NCBI GenBank assembly: GCA_963786625.1
Contig: CAWAZS010000004.1
Coordinates: 496,001 to 560,000, forward strand
Length of the DNA: 64,000 bases
Direction of reading: 5' to 3'
Origin: CAIWHR01 sp963786625
Lineage (GTDB): Bacteria; Pseudomonadota; Gammaproteobacteria; Burkholderiales; Casimicrobiaceae
In this document: piece after piece, positions 11,798 to 21,060 of the stretch
Numbering within the stretch: position 1 is the stretch's first letter
How the letters are laid out: every line of letters begins with the position of its first letter
Notes under the pieces: model-generated
Seen by the model: the letters and a program-made list of their open reading frames with translations, nothing else
The model's database searches: none
What the model was told of the DNA's origin: nothing
Made by a program: the position numbers and the translations under genes

Positions 11798-11965
11798 TGT
11801 ACGCTCCATTAAAGGCATGCGCCGGAGGTGGAGCTTGCCGGCCCTTCGCGAAGCGAAGGACCCGGCAAAGCGCTCAACAAAGTCGAGTCGTCCTGCAATG
11901 CGCGAGCGTTGCGATGCAATGCGCGAGCGTTGCGATGGCGAAGCGTGCTTTTAATGGAGCGTACA
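11798..11965 (+). other. 23S rRNA intervening sequence in helix 45
   Basis: Between 'caccgaagctgtgg' and 'ggtaggagagcgttcc', where E. coli has the short helix 45, there is a 168-base insert. It is closed by a perfect 16-bp stem, 11798-11813 'tgtacgctccattaaa' with 11950-11965. It contains a GC hairpin ('cccttcgc'/'gcgaaggac', about 11840-11862) and an exact 21-base tandem duplication (11895-11915 and 11916-11936). Confidence 0.85.
11895..11936 (+). repeat. Exact 21-base tandem repeat inside the helix-45 intervening sequence
   Basis: Two identical 21-base units, 11895-11915 and 11916-11936, each beginning 'gcaatgcgcgagcg'. They lie in the variable part of the insert, so copy number could differ between rrn operons or strains. 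Confidence 0.9.
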
Positions 11966-12599
11966 GATGGTAGGAGAGCGTTCCGTAGGCCTGTGAAGGT
12001 GGCTCGAGAGGGCTGCTGGAGGTATCGGAAGTGCGAATGCTGACATGAGTAGCGATAAAGCGGGTGAAAGGCCCGCTCGCCGAAAGCCCAAGGTTTCCTG
12101 CGCCACGTTCATCGGCGCAGGGTGAGTCGGCCCCTAAGGTGAGGACGAGAGTCGTAGCCGATGGGAAGCCGGTTAATATTCCGGCACCGACTTGGAATGC
12201 GATGGGGGGACGGAGAAGGTTAACTCGGCCGGGTGTTGGATGTCCCGGTTTAAGCGTGTAGGCGTGCCCGGTAGGCAAATCCGCTGGGCTTAGCTGAGGC
12301 GTGATGACGAGGGCCGGCTTGCCGGCCTGAAGTGAGTGACACCCTGCTTCCAGGAAAAGCCTCTAAGCTTCAGTTCCAAGTTGACCGTACCGCAAACCGA
12401 CACAGGTGGGCAGGATGAATATTCTGAGGCGCTTGAGAGAACTCGGGTGAAGGAACTCGGCAAATTAGCACCGTAACTTCGGGATAAGGTGCGCCCCAGG
12501 TAGGTGAAGCCGTACAGGCGGAGCCGAGTGGGGCCGCAGTGAAATGGTGGCTGCGACTGTTTAACAAAAACACAGCACTCTGCTAACACGAAAGTGGAC

Positions 12600-12634
<35 letters not shown>

Positions 12635-12658
12635 TAAGTGATGGGGTGCAAGCCCTTG

Positions 12659-12752
<94 letters not shown>

Positions 12753-13011
12753 CGATGGCCACGCTGTCTCCACCCGAGACTCAGCGAAGTTGAAGTGTTT
12801 GTGAAGATGCAATCTCCCCGCGGCAAGACGGAAAGACCCCGTGCACCTTTACTGTAGCTTTGCATTGGACTGTGATGAGACTTGTGTAGGATAGCTGGGA
12901 GCCTTTGAAGCGCTGGCGCTAGCTGGCGTGGAGGCAACGTTGAAATACCAGCCTGGTGTCATTGCGGTTCTAACCCAGGTCCATTAACTGGATCGGGGAC
13001 CGTGCATGGTA

Positions 13012-13057
<46 letters not shown>

Positions 13058-13160
13058 TCGAAGGTACGCTTAGCGCGGTCGGCTATCGCGCTGAATGTGC
13101 AATGGCACAAGCGTGCTTGACTGCGAGCCTGACAAGGCGAGCAGGTGCGAAAGCAGGACA

Positions 13161-13234
<74 letters not shown>

Positions 13235-13263
13235 ACCGCCCAAGAGTTCATATCGACGGCGGT

Positions 13264-13303
<40 letters not shown>

Positions 13304-13308
13304 TAGCC

Positions 13309-13341
<33 letters not shown>

Positions 13342-13792
13342 TGGTACGTGAGCTGGGTTCAAAACGTCGTGAGACAGTTTGGTCCCTATCTGCCGTGGGC
13401 GCTGGAGATTTGACGGGGGCTGCTCCTAGTACGAGAGGACCGGAGTGGACGCACCGCTGGTGTACCGGTTGTGACGCCAGTCGCATTGCCGGGTAGCTAA
13501 GTGCGGAAGCGATAACCGCTGAAAGCATCTAAGCGGGAAACGTGCCTGAAGATGAGATCTCCCGGGGACTTGATCCCCCTGAAGGGTCGTGGCAGACCAC
13601 CACGTTGATAGGCCGGGTGTGGAAGGGCAGTAATGCCTTGAGCTAACCGGTACTAATTGCCCGTGCGGCTTGACCCCATAACCTTGAGTGCTGACCGGCT
13701 CGTCCTGGTTATGGCGTTGGCGCCAATCTGATCCAATGCTTTGCTTCTTCCGAATGCGGCTGCGCGCGCTTGCGCGTGCGGCCAACCGTCAA

Positions 13793-13909
13793 TGCCTGAC
13801 GACCACAGCCCGCTGGAACCACCCCTTCCCATCCCGAACAGGACCGTGAAACGGCGGCACGCCGATGATAGTGTGGATTGCCCATGCGAAAGTAGGTCAT
13901 CGTCAGGCA
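13793..13909 (+). rRNA. rrf: 5S ribosomal RNA
   Basis: The 117-base gene begins 'tgcctgacgacc' and ends 'ggtcatcgtcaggca'; these ends pair. The internal 'cccatcccgaac' and 'cgccgatgatagtgtgg' are standard 5S loops. It lies about 115 bases after 23S, as expected. Confidence 0.95.
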
Positions 13910-13914
13910 CCCTC

Positions 13915-13953
13915 AAAGCCAAAGGCCCACCCGTGCGGTGGGCCTTTGGCTTT
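13915..13953 (+). terminator. rrn terminator, first copy
   Basis: A near-perfect GC stem, 'aaagccaaaggcccacc' with 'ggtgggcctttggcttt', closes a 5-base loop directly after 5S. The A/T ends make it work on either strand, so it can also stop the converging quinone oxidoreductase operon. Confidence 0.85.
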
Positions 13954-13968
13954 GCGCCCGCGCGTCGC

Positions 13969-14008
13969 AAGGCCAAAGGCCCACCCGTGCGGTGGGCCTT
14001 TGGCTTTT
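13969..14008 (+). terminator. rrn terminator, second copy
   Basis: This is the same stem-loop as at 13915, 54 bases downstream, ending in a run of four T. The near-identity of stem and loop shows a local duplication. Twin terminators secure the end of a very active operon. Confidence 0.85.
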
Positions 14009-14024
14009 GCCCGCGACCGCGGGA

Positions 14025-14984
14025 TCAGAGCCGCACGACGATCTTCCCGCGGCCGTGGCCCGTCTCCATCGCGCGCTGCGCATCGGCGACATCCTCGAGG
14101 GCGATCGTGCGCTCGACGTGCGCGTGCAGGACGCCGTCGGCGGCCAGCCGGGCGAGGCGCTGCCAGATCGCGGGCCCGTTCCTGAGGGCGAACGGTATCG
14201 CACGCTGGCGTGACGTGAACCGCGCGACGACCGCGCTCAGCACCGTGCCCGCGATGGCCGCGGCATCGCCGAGCGTGTTGATGTAGCAGCCGGAGTCGGC
14301 GAGCACGCGCCTGGCGGCGGGGAACGAGGACGCACCCGCAGCATCGAATACGACGTCGAACCGATCGGCGCGACGCGTGAAGTCGTCGCGCGCGTAGTCG
14401 ACGACCTCGTCCGCCCCCAGCGCGCGAACCCATTCGGCATTGCCGGCGCCGCAGACGCCGACGACGTGCGCGCCGAGATGCTTCGCGACCTGCACGGCGA
14501 AATGGCCGACGCCGCCCGCGGCACCGACGACCAGCACGCGCTGGCCGGCGGCAAGTCGGGCCTCGTCGGCGAGCGCCTGCAGCGCCGTTCCGCCGGCGAT
14601 GGGCAGCGCGGCGGCTTGATCGTAGTCGACGCCGTCGGGAATCGGAACGATGCGTTCGACGGAAACGACCACGTACTCCGCAAGGGAGCCGTCGCGTCCG
14701 AACGGCAACAGCGAGCCGAACACACGCTCGCCGATGTAACGCGACGTCGCGCCGCCGCCGACACCCACGATCTCGCCGGCAAAATCGCAGCCGATCCCGC
14801 GCGGCGGCCCCCGGAATGTCGGCATCAGGCGCAGGTGTCCCGCGCGGACCTTCCAGTCCAGGGGATTGAGGCTCGCCGCATGGACGCGCAGCTTCGCTTC
14901 GCCCGACCGGGGCGACGGATCGGCGATGTCCGCGACGTGGAGCACGTCCGGCGGCCCGTAACGGTCGAAGCGCAGCGCGCGCAT
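14025..14984 (-). CDS. Zinc-type alcohol dehydrogenase / NADPH:quinone oxidoreductase family
   Basis: This 319-residue MDR-superfamily enzyme has a GroES-like N-terminal half opening 'MRALRFDRYGPPDVL', with 'HAASLNPLDWKVRAG' typical of quinone oxidoreductases. The Rossmann half carries the NADPH-binding 'VVGAAGGVGHFAVQ'. No cysteine-rich structural zinc loop is visible, which fits the zinc-free quinone reductase branch. It lies 9 bases after the DUF2237 gene on the same strand, so the two are probably one transcript, ending at the twin rrn terminators. Its substrate is not predictable. Confidence 0.88.
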   Translation of the reverse strand: MRALRFDRYGPPDVLHVADIADPSPRSGEAKLRVHAASLNPLDWKVRAGHLRLMPTFRGPPRGIGCDFAGEIVGVGGGATSRYIGERVFGSLLPFGRDGSLAEYVVVSVERIVPIPDGVDYDQAAALPIAGGTALQALADEARLAAGQRVLVVGAAGGVGHFAVQVAKHLGAHVVGVCGAGNAEWVRALGADEVVDYARDDFTRRADRFDVVFDAAGASSFPAARRVLADSGCYINTLGDAAAIAGTVLSAVVARFTSRQRAIPFALRNGPAIWQRLARLAADGVLHAHVERTIALEDVADAQRAMETGHGRGKIVVRL

Positions 14985-14993
14985 CGGGAGCCG

Positions 14994-15368
14994 TCAGTGG
15001 GCGTCGAGCGCGTGCTGCGTCAGCGCCGAGAGCGGGATCACCGCGAGCGTTTCCTCGTTCGTCGCCGCCAGGACCACGGGCGGTGCGACGCCGGCGTCGT
15101 AGGCCTGACGCCACGTGGCTGCGCATACGCACCAGCGATCGCCGGGCACGAGCCCGGGGAAACCGAAGGCGGGCACGGGCGTGACGAGGTCGTTGCCCTG
15201 CTCGCGCGCGAATGCCAGGAATTCCGCGGTCACCTGCGCGCAGACCACGTGCAGGCCGACGTCCTCCGGACCGGTGTTGCAGCAGCCGTCGCGATAGAAG
15301 CCGGTGCGCGGCGAAGTCGAGCAGGGCGCGAGAACGCCGCCGAGCACATTCTTGTCGTCCGTGGACAT
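14994..15368 (-). CDS. DUF2237 family protein
   Basis: This 124-residue protein matches the DUF2237 pattern from memory: 'NVLGGVLAPCS', 'TGFYRDGCCNTG', 'DVGLHVVCAQVT', 'PGLVPGDRWCVCA' and 'ATNEETLAVIPL'. Members are small conserved cytosolic proteins of unknown function. The several cysteines ('CCNTG', 'CVCA') could bind metal. It is cotranscribed with the downstream oxidoreductase. Length is normal and the ATG start precedes the conserved region directly. Confidence 0.85.
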   Translation of the reverse strand: MSTDDKNVLGGVLAPCSTSPRTGFYRDGCCNTGPEDVGLHVVCAQVTAEFLAFAREQGNDLVTPVPAFGFPGLVPGDRWCVCAATWRQAYDAGVAPPVVLAATNEETLAVIPLSALTQHALDAH

Positions 15369-15477
15369 TCAGCTACTCGCCGAAAACCGGAAATGTCCGC
15401 GAGTCCGCGACGAGCTCAGCGGGTTTCGCGCTCGAGGTTGCGCACACGCGACTTGGGGCACGGCATGCCACCGCAGG

Positions 15478-16987
15478 CTAGCGCCGGCGCCCGCCGAGCA
15501 GCGAGCCCAGCACGCCGCGGACGATCTCGCGGCCGATCGTCGAGCCGACCGTGCGCGCCGCGCTCTTCGCCACGGCCTCGACGATGCTGTCCTTGCGGCC
15601 GCTGCCCGAGACCAATCCGCCCAGCGAGTCCTTGATCGAGTCGGTCCAGCTTCCTCCGCCTGCGGCCGGAGCACCGCCCGGCGCTGCGGCGCCGCCGGCG
15701 GCCGACGTGGCCTCGACGCGCCCCTTCAGCCGCTCGTAGGCCGAATCGCGATCGACGGCCTTGTCGTAAACCCCGGCCAGCGTCGAACTCGACATCACGC
15801 GCCGCCGCTCCTCTGGGGTCGCCGGCCCGATGCGGCTCGCCGGCGGGAGGATGTAGGCGCGCTCGACGATGCCGGGACGGCCCTTCGTGTCGAGGAACGA
15901 CACGAGCGCCTCGCCGACGCCGAGCTCGGTGATCACCTTCGCCGTGTCGACCTTCGGATTGGCGCGCATCGTCTCGGCCGCAGCCTTCACCGCCTTCTGG
16001 TCACGCGGCGTGAACGCGCGCAGTGCGTGCTGCACGCGATTGCCGAGCTGGCCCAGGACCGTCTCGGGGATGTCCAGCGGGTTCTGGGTGACGAAGTAGA
16101 CGCCCACCCCCTTCGAGCGGATCAGGCGCACGACCTGCTCGATCTTGTCCAGCAACGACTTCTGCGCGTCGCTGAACAGCAGGTGGGCCTCGTCGAAGAA
16201 GAAGACGAGCTTGGGCTTCTCCGGATCACCGATCTCGGGCAGCCGTTCGTAGAGCTCCGACAGCAGCCACAGCAGCAGCGTCGAGTACAGGGTCGGCGCG
16301 GCGAGCAGCTTGTCCGCTGCGAGGATATTGATGACGCCGCGGCCTCCCTCGGCCTGGATCAGGTCGTCGACGTTGAGCATCGGCTCGCCGATGAACTTCT
16401 CGGCTCCCTGCTGCTCGAGCGCGAGCAGTCCGCGCTGGATCGCGCCGATGCTGGCGGCGGAGACGTTGCCGTAGTTGGTCTGGAACTCCTGCGCATGGTC
16501 GCCGACGTACTGCAGCATCGCGCGCAGGTCCTTGAGATCGAGCAAGAGGAGCCGGTTGTCGTCGGCGACCTTGAACACCAGCGCGAGCACGCCCGGTCTG
16601 CGTCTCGTTGAGATTCAGGATGCGCGCGAGGAGCAGCGGGCCGAGGTCCGAGACGGTCGCGCGGACCGGATGACCCTGCTCGCCGAAGACGTCCCAGAAG
16701 ACGGCCGGCGATCCCGCGTAGGCGGGCTCGTCGACGCCGAGCAGCTTGAGGCGCTCGCGGAACTTGGGGGACGCTGCGCCGGGTTGCGTGATTCCCGAGA
16801 GATCGCCCTTGACGTCGGCCATGAGCACCGGAACGCCGATGCTCGAGAACTTTTCGGCCATCACCTGCAGCGTGACCGTCTTCCCGGTCCCCGTCGCGCC
16901 GGTGATGAGACCGTGACGATTGGCGAGCGCCGGCAGCAGAAAGAGCTCGGTTTGCGGGTTCTTCGCAATCAATAGCGGATCAGGCAT
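15478..16987 (-). CDS. HerA-like ATPase, DUF853 family (one frameshift)
   Basis: The corrected protein is about 502 residues. Walker A is 'GATGTGKT' near residue 33, and Walker B is 'LVFFFDEAHLLF' in the second half. The C-terminal 'IVRGVLGSLLGGRRR' is typical of the HerA/YjgR group. These are hexameric P-loop ATPases related to the DNA translocase HerA; the bacterial stand-alone members have no settled role. The frame breaks near 16600. In the reading direction 'cagaccgggcgtgctc' should be 'cagaccggcgtgctc', joining 'LNETQTG' to 'VLALVFKVADDN'. It is flanked by gaps of about 110 bases, so it may be transcribed alone. Confidence 0.85.
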
Positions 16988-17100
16988 CGGGCCTCCCGTG
17001 GATGCTCGGCAGTCAGTTTAGCGGAGGCGGCGCCGCCCGGGGTGGCTCGGCGTGGAAGCCGGCGTGAGGCCGGTCCGCGCGCATACCCCTCGCCGCTGCT

Positions 17101-17772
17101 TCAGGGTTGGCCATAGGTCCGGAACTTGGCGATGACGACGTCCATTTCCTCGTCGGAAAGCGGCGCGGGCTCGCCGATCTGCAGCGCGCGCCAGTAGATC
17201 TCGGCCAGGGTCTCGACCTCGGCCGCCAGGGCGAGCGCCGCATCGAGCGAGGCGCCGGTCGCGATCATCCCGTGGTTCGCGAGCAGGCAGGCGTTGCGGC
17301 CGTCGAGCGCGGCGACCGCGTGGTCGGACAGCGCCTGCGTGCCGAAGGTCGCGTATGGCGCGCAGCGGATGTCCCTGCCGCCTGCCACCGCAACCATGTA
17401 ATGAAACGCGGGAATGCCGCGGTGCAGGCAAGCGAGCGACGTCGCGAACGGCGCATGCGTGTGGACGATCGCCGCCGTTGCGGGCCGCCCGCGATAGATG
17501 TCGCGGTGGAACCGCCACTCCGACGACGGCGCCCGTGCCCCTCGGGCCGCTGCTTCCCCGTCGTCGATGGGCATCGCCACGATGTCCTCGGCGGCGAGCC
17601 CGGCGTACGGCATGCCGGTCGGGGTGATCAGGTAGCCGTCGAAGCTCGTGCCGCGCCAGCGCGCGCTGACATTGCCCGACTTGCCGCGATTGATGCCGAG
17701 CGCGTTCATCTCGCGCGCGGTCCGGATCACCGCGTCGCGCAGCCTGCGCTCGTCGCCGGGGGTGCCGCTCAT
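17101..17772 (-). CDS. Class II aldolase/adducin family, probable 5-(methylthio)ribulose-1-phosphate-type aldolase
   Basis: This 223-residue class II aldolase has its zinc ligands in the motif 'HTHAPFA' and in 'LLANHGM'; the catalytic acid is in 'SSEWRFHRDIY'. The family includes fuculose-1-phosphate aldolase, MtnB dehydratase and the Ald2 aldolase of the DHAP shunt. The start ATG overlaps the stop of mtnA by four bases (ATGA), so the two are translationally coupled. With mtnA supplying methylthioribulose-1-phosphate or deoxyribulose-1-phosphate, the enzyme would cleave it to DHAP and an aldehyde, or dehydrate it as MtnB does. The rest of the classical methionine salvage set (mtnC, mtnD, mtnE) is not nearby, which favours the aldolase reading. 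That choice is inference. Confidence 0.8.
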   Translation of the reverse strand: MSGTPGDERRLRDAVIRTAREMNALGINRGKSGNVSARWRGTSFDGYLITPTGMPYAGLAAEDIVAMPIDDGEAAARGARAPSSEWRFHRDIYRGRPATAAIVHTHAPFATSLACLHRGIPAFHYMVAVAGGRDIRCAPYATFGTQALSDHAVAALDGRNACLLANHGMIATGASLDAALALAAEVETLAEIYWRALQIGEPAPLSDEEMDVVIAKFRTYGQP

Positions 17773-18884
17773 CGAAACCGCTCGGGGAACGCCGCGCCCA
17801 GGGCATCGCGGTCCGCCGCGATGACTCCGCGCTCGGTGACGAGCCCGGAAACCAGGCGGGCAGGGGTGACGTCGAATGCGTAGTTGACCGCACGCGTGCC
17901 CTCCGGCGCGATGCCCACGGTCGTCGCCTGGCCGAAGCTGTCGCGGCCGGTGATCGCGAGCACCTCGTCCGGGCTGCGCGTCTCGATCGGGATCGCCTCG
18001 CCGGAGGCGAGCCCCGGATCGAGCGTCGGCGAGGGCAGCGCGACATAGAACGGCACGTCGTTGTCGCGCGCGGCGAGCGCCTTGTCGTAGGTGCCGATCT
18101 TGTTGCAGACGTCGCCGTTCGCCGCCACGCGGTCGGCACCGACCAGCACGATGTCGACGTCGCCGCGCCGCATCAGCAGCGCGCTGGCGACGTCCGCGAA
18201 CAGCGTGTGCGGAACGCCGCGCCGGCCCATCTCCCAGGCGGTCAGATTCGCGCCCTGCAGCCGCGGCCGGGTCTCGCTCACCCACACGTGCAACGCCAGT
18301 CCTTCGGCGTGCGCCAGGAACAGCGGTGCCGTAGCGGTGCCCCAGCCGCAGGTCGCGAGCGCGCCGGCGTTGCAATGCGTCATCACGTTGACGGGGCCCG
18401 CCTTGCGCCGCGAAATGTCGCGGAGCAGCTCGAGTCCGTGCCCGCCGATCGCGCGATTGATCGCCTCGTCCTCGCTGCAGATCGCGTCGGCTTCGTGCCA
18501 GGCCGCGTCCGCCCGCTCGCGCTCCGGCAGCGGCGCGACGGCTGCGCGCACGCGATCGAGCGCCCAGCGCAGGTTGACCGCGGTGGGCCGCGTCGCGTCG
18601 AGCGCGGCGTGCGCCTTCGCCAGCGACGCGTCGGTGGCGTCGCGGTCGAGCGCGAGCGCCATCCCGTACGCGCCGACGGCGCCGATCAGCGGCGCGCCGC
18701 GCACCCACATCCGGCGGATCGCCAGGGCCGCGGTGTCGGCGTTCGCGATCTTCGCCGTCACCACCGAATGCGGCAGCGCGCGCTGGTCGATCGCCTCGAT
18801 GAAGCGCGCGCCGGGCGGGTGCACGAGGGCGCGGTAGGTGGCGGGGTCGCGCGCGGACGTGGCGGGTTGGGCGCTCGGCGGCAT
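17769..18884 (-). CDS. mtnA: S-methyl-5-thioribose-1-phosphate isomerase
   Basis: This 371-residue protein of the eIF2B-related aldose isomerase family has the hallmarks 'VRGAPLIGAVGAYG', 'THCNAGALATCGWGTA' with the catalytic cysteine, and 'VGADRVAANGDVCNKIGTY' with the catalytic aspartate. It converts 5-methylthioribose-1-phosphate, or 5-deoxyribose-1-phosphate, to the matching ribulose phosphate when salvaging methylthioadenosine or 5'-deoxyadenosine. The stop overlaps the start of the class II aldolase gene. Radical SAM enzymes, one of which is encoded in this window, release 5'-deoxyadenosine that such a pathway can consume. The phosphorylase or kinase that would feed it is not in the window. 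Confidence 0.93.
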   Translation of the reverse strand: MPPSAQPATSARDPATYRALVHPPGARFIEAIDQRALPHSVVTAKIANADTAALAIRRMWVRGAPLIGAVGAYGMALALDRDATDASLAKAHAALDATRPTAVNLRWALDRVRAAVAPLPERERADAAWHEADAICSEDEAINRAIGGHGLELLRDISRRKAGPVNVMTHCNAGALATCGWGTATAPLFLAHAEGLALHVWVSETRPRLQGANLTAWEMGRRGVPHTLFADVASALLMRRGDVDIVLVGADRVAANGDVCNKIGTYDKALAARDNDVPFYVALPSPTLDPGLASGEAIPIETRSPDEVLAITGRDSFGQATTVGIAPEGTRAVNYAFDVTPARLVSGLVTERGVIAADRDALGAAFPERFR

Positions 18885-18902
18885 GAACCTATTCTAGTGC
18901 GG

Positions 18903-20942
18903 TTACTTCAACACCTGCACCAGGTTGTTGAAGTCGTCGGTCCACAGCCGCCAATCCTTGCGTACCTCGACTTCGGTCGCCGCTTCCGTGAGCGCCGGCC
19001 GGTCGAGCGACTCGCGACGGTCGGCGAGCAGCAGCCAGTCGCTGCGGCTCGCGCCGGTGCTCTCGGCCTCGTCGGCGACGTGGATCATCAGGAGCCGATG
19101 CACGTGCGCCAGCTGCTCGACGACCGGAACCAGGTTGAGGAAGCGGTTGGTGACGTGGAAGGCGATCACTCCGCCGGGCTTCATGTGCCGCTTGTATATG
19201 CCCAGCGCTTCCGCCGTGATGAGGTGGACCGGAATCGCGTCGCTGGAGAACGCATCGATCACCAGCACATCGAAGTTCTGCTGCGGTTCGCGCTCGAGCG
19301 ACAGGCGCGCGTCGCCGAGCTGCACTTCGATCGTCGCCTCGCTGTCGCCGAGGAACGTGAAGTCGCGCCGGGCGACCGCGAGCACGTCGGGGTTGATCTC
19401 GTAGAAGCGGAAGACATCGCCCTTTGCGCCGTAGGTCGCCAGCGTGCCGGCGCCGAGCCCGATCACGCCGACCTTGATCGGCGTCGTGCTCGGGTGCAGC
19501 GCCTCCAGCAGGCGCCCGATGCCCGACGTCGGCGTGTAGTAGGTGGTCGGCTGGCGCGTGGATTCCGGCGCGGTGTACTGGGTCCCGTGCAGGATCGTGC
19601 CGTGGATCAGCGACCGGCGATGGTTCGTCTCGCTGTGGCCCAGCTTCTTCACCCGCAGCACGCCGTAGAAACTGCGGCTGGCGACGATCGTGTCCTCGTA
19701 GAACTCGCGGACCGACCACACGGCGCAGCCGACGGTCCCGAGCACTGCCGCGACCGCGAGCACGCCGAACACGATGTGCGCGCCGCGCACCTGCCAGAGG
19801 AGGAGCAGGGCGGCGAGGACCAGCCCGCCGGCGAGCTCGAAGTCCGCGGGCAGCAGCAGCGGCGCGAGGATCCCGACCAGCACGGAGCCGATGGCGCCCC
19901 CCAGCGAAACCATCAGATAGAAGCGCGTCAGATACCGCGGCGCAGGCTTCAGCCGGACCAGCTCGCCGTGACAGAACATGCAGGCGAGGAAGAGTCCGCC
20001 GCAGAACACGCCGACCTGGATAGCGAGCTCGTGGGTCAGCTTCGGGTCGGCGAGCGTCCACGCCATCACCGGCAGCCCCGCCGCGAGCATCGCGAGGAAC
20101 GTGTCCCGCTGGTACCACACCTTGCCTTCGAAGCAGAGGATGAACGTCAGCAGGTAGATGGCGAGCGGCGCTATCCAGAGCAGCGGCACGGCGGCGATGT
20201 TCTGCGTGATGTGATTCGAGATGGCGAGGAGCAGCAGCGAGCCGGTTGCCGCGAGCGTGCACCACAGCACCTGCCGGGCGGCCGGGGGCGGCTCCTCGCC
20301 GAGCCCGTCGCCGGTGATCATTGCCGGTTCCCCCGCCGGTGAGAGGATCCTGGGCGCAGCCTGATGGCGCAGACTCGACCAGCCCGCCGCGGCGCACAGC
20401 CCGACGAAGAGCGCGTACCCCGCCGACCAGCCGAGCGCCTGCCAGCGGGTCGGCGCCCAGGGCTCGAGCAGGAACGGGTAGCCGACGAGCGCCAGCATCG
20501 ACGCGAGATTCGACAGCGCGAACAATCGGTACGGACTCGCACCGGGGCGCGCGCGGGCGAACCACGCCTGGACCAGTGGGCTCGTCGTCGACAGCAGGAA
20601 GTAGGGCAGCCCTATCGTTGCCACGAGCATGCCGAGGATCAGCCACGAAGGGTTCTCGGTGCCCGCGGGCTTCCAGTGGATTCCCGGAACGATGGGCAGC
20701 ACGGCGAGCGACGCCACCAGCAGCGCGGTGTGCAGGCGCATCAGCGCGCGCGGCGCCAGTCGCTGCACGACCAGGTCGGAATACGCGTAGCCCGCGAGCA
20801 GCGCAGTCTGAAAGAACACGAGACAGGTCGTCCAGACGGCCGCCGAGCCGCCGAACCATGGCAGGATCTGCTTTGCCATCACCGGCTGGACCAGGAACAG
20901 CAGGAACGCGCTGATGAAGATGGTTGCGGCGTAGAGAAGCAT
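18903..20942 (-). CDS. Membrane-fused spermidine synthase-like aminopropyltransferase
   Basis: The 679-residue protein begins with about 430 residues of hydrophobic helices ('ATIFISAFLLFLVQPVMAKQ' at the start). It then has a spermidine synthase fold: 'VIGLGAGTLATYG' for the nucleoside pocket, 'RFYEINPDVL' with the ribose-binding acid, and 'LVIDAFSSDAIP' at the catalytic loop. Fused MFS-like/spermidine synthase proteins are common in bacteria but mostly uncharacterised. The ATG at 20942 is the first residue of the leading membrane helix. Longer open sequence upstream only overlaps the protease-like gene antisense frames and has no coding character. Whether it makes polyamines or transports them is unknown. 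Confidence 0.85.
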   Translation of the reverse strand: MLLYAATIFISAFLLFLVQPVMAKQILPWFGGSAAVWTTCLVFFQTALLAGYAYSDLVVQRLAPRALMRLHTALLVASLAVLPIVPGIHWKPAGTENPSWLILGMLVATIGLPYFLLSTTSPLVQAWFARARPGASPYRLFALSNLASMLALVGYPFLLEPWAPTRWQALGWSAGYALFVGLCAAAGWSSLRHQAAPRILSPAGEPAMITGDGLGEEPPPAARQVLWCTLAATGSLLLLAISNHITQNIAAVPLLWIAPLAIYLLTFILCFEGKVWYQRDTFLAMLAAGLPVMAWTLADPKLTHELAIQVGVFCGGLFLACMFCHGELVRLKPAPRYLTRFYLMVSLGGAIGSVLVGILAPLLLPADFELAGGLVLAALLLLWQVRGAHIVFGVLAVAAVLGTVGCAVWSVREFYEDTIVASRSFYGVLRVKKLGHSETNHRRSLIHGTILHGTQYTAPESTRQPTTYYTPTSGIGRLLEALHPSTTPIKVGVIGLGAGTLATYGAKGDVFRFYEINPDVLAVARRDFTFLGDSEATIEVQLGDARLSLEREPQQNFDVLVIDAFSSDAIPVHLITAEALGIYKRHMKPGGVIAFHVTNRFLNLVPVVEQLAHVHRLLMIHVADEAESTGASRSDWLLLADRRESLDRPALTEAATEVEVRKDWRLWTDDFNNLVQVLK

Positions 20943-21060
20943 CGGAGACGGGCGAGAGCGCGCGGCGTGCGCGGCGCGGGACGGGACGTGGAAACCCGCG
21001 CATTCTACCGGACCGACGCCGGGGATCGACGCCGGGATGGGACGTGACCGCCGACTGCGG

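Noticed and set aside
17101..18708. A single 535-codon frame fusing the aldolase with sequence upstream
   Set aside because: The upstream part is a shadow of mtnA in another frame; the real start is the ATG at 17772 overlapping the mtnA stop.
18207..20342. 711-codon open frame on the plus strand opposite the spermidine synthase homologue
   Set aside because: It is the antisense of a gene with clear motifs. Its product is Arg/Gln/Asp-rich without domains, a usual effect of high GC content.
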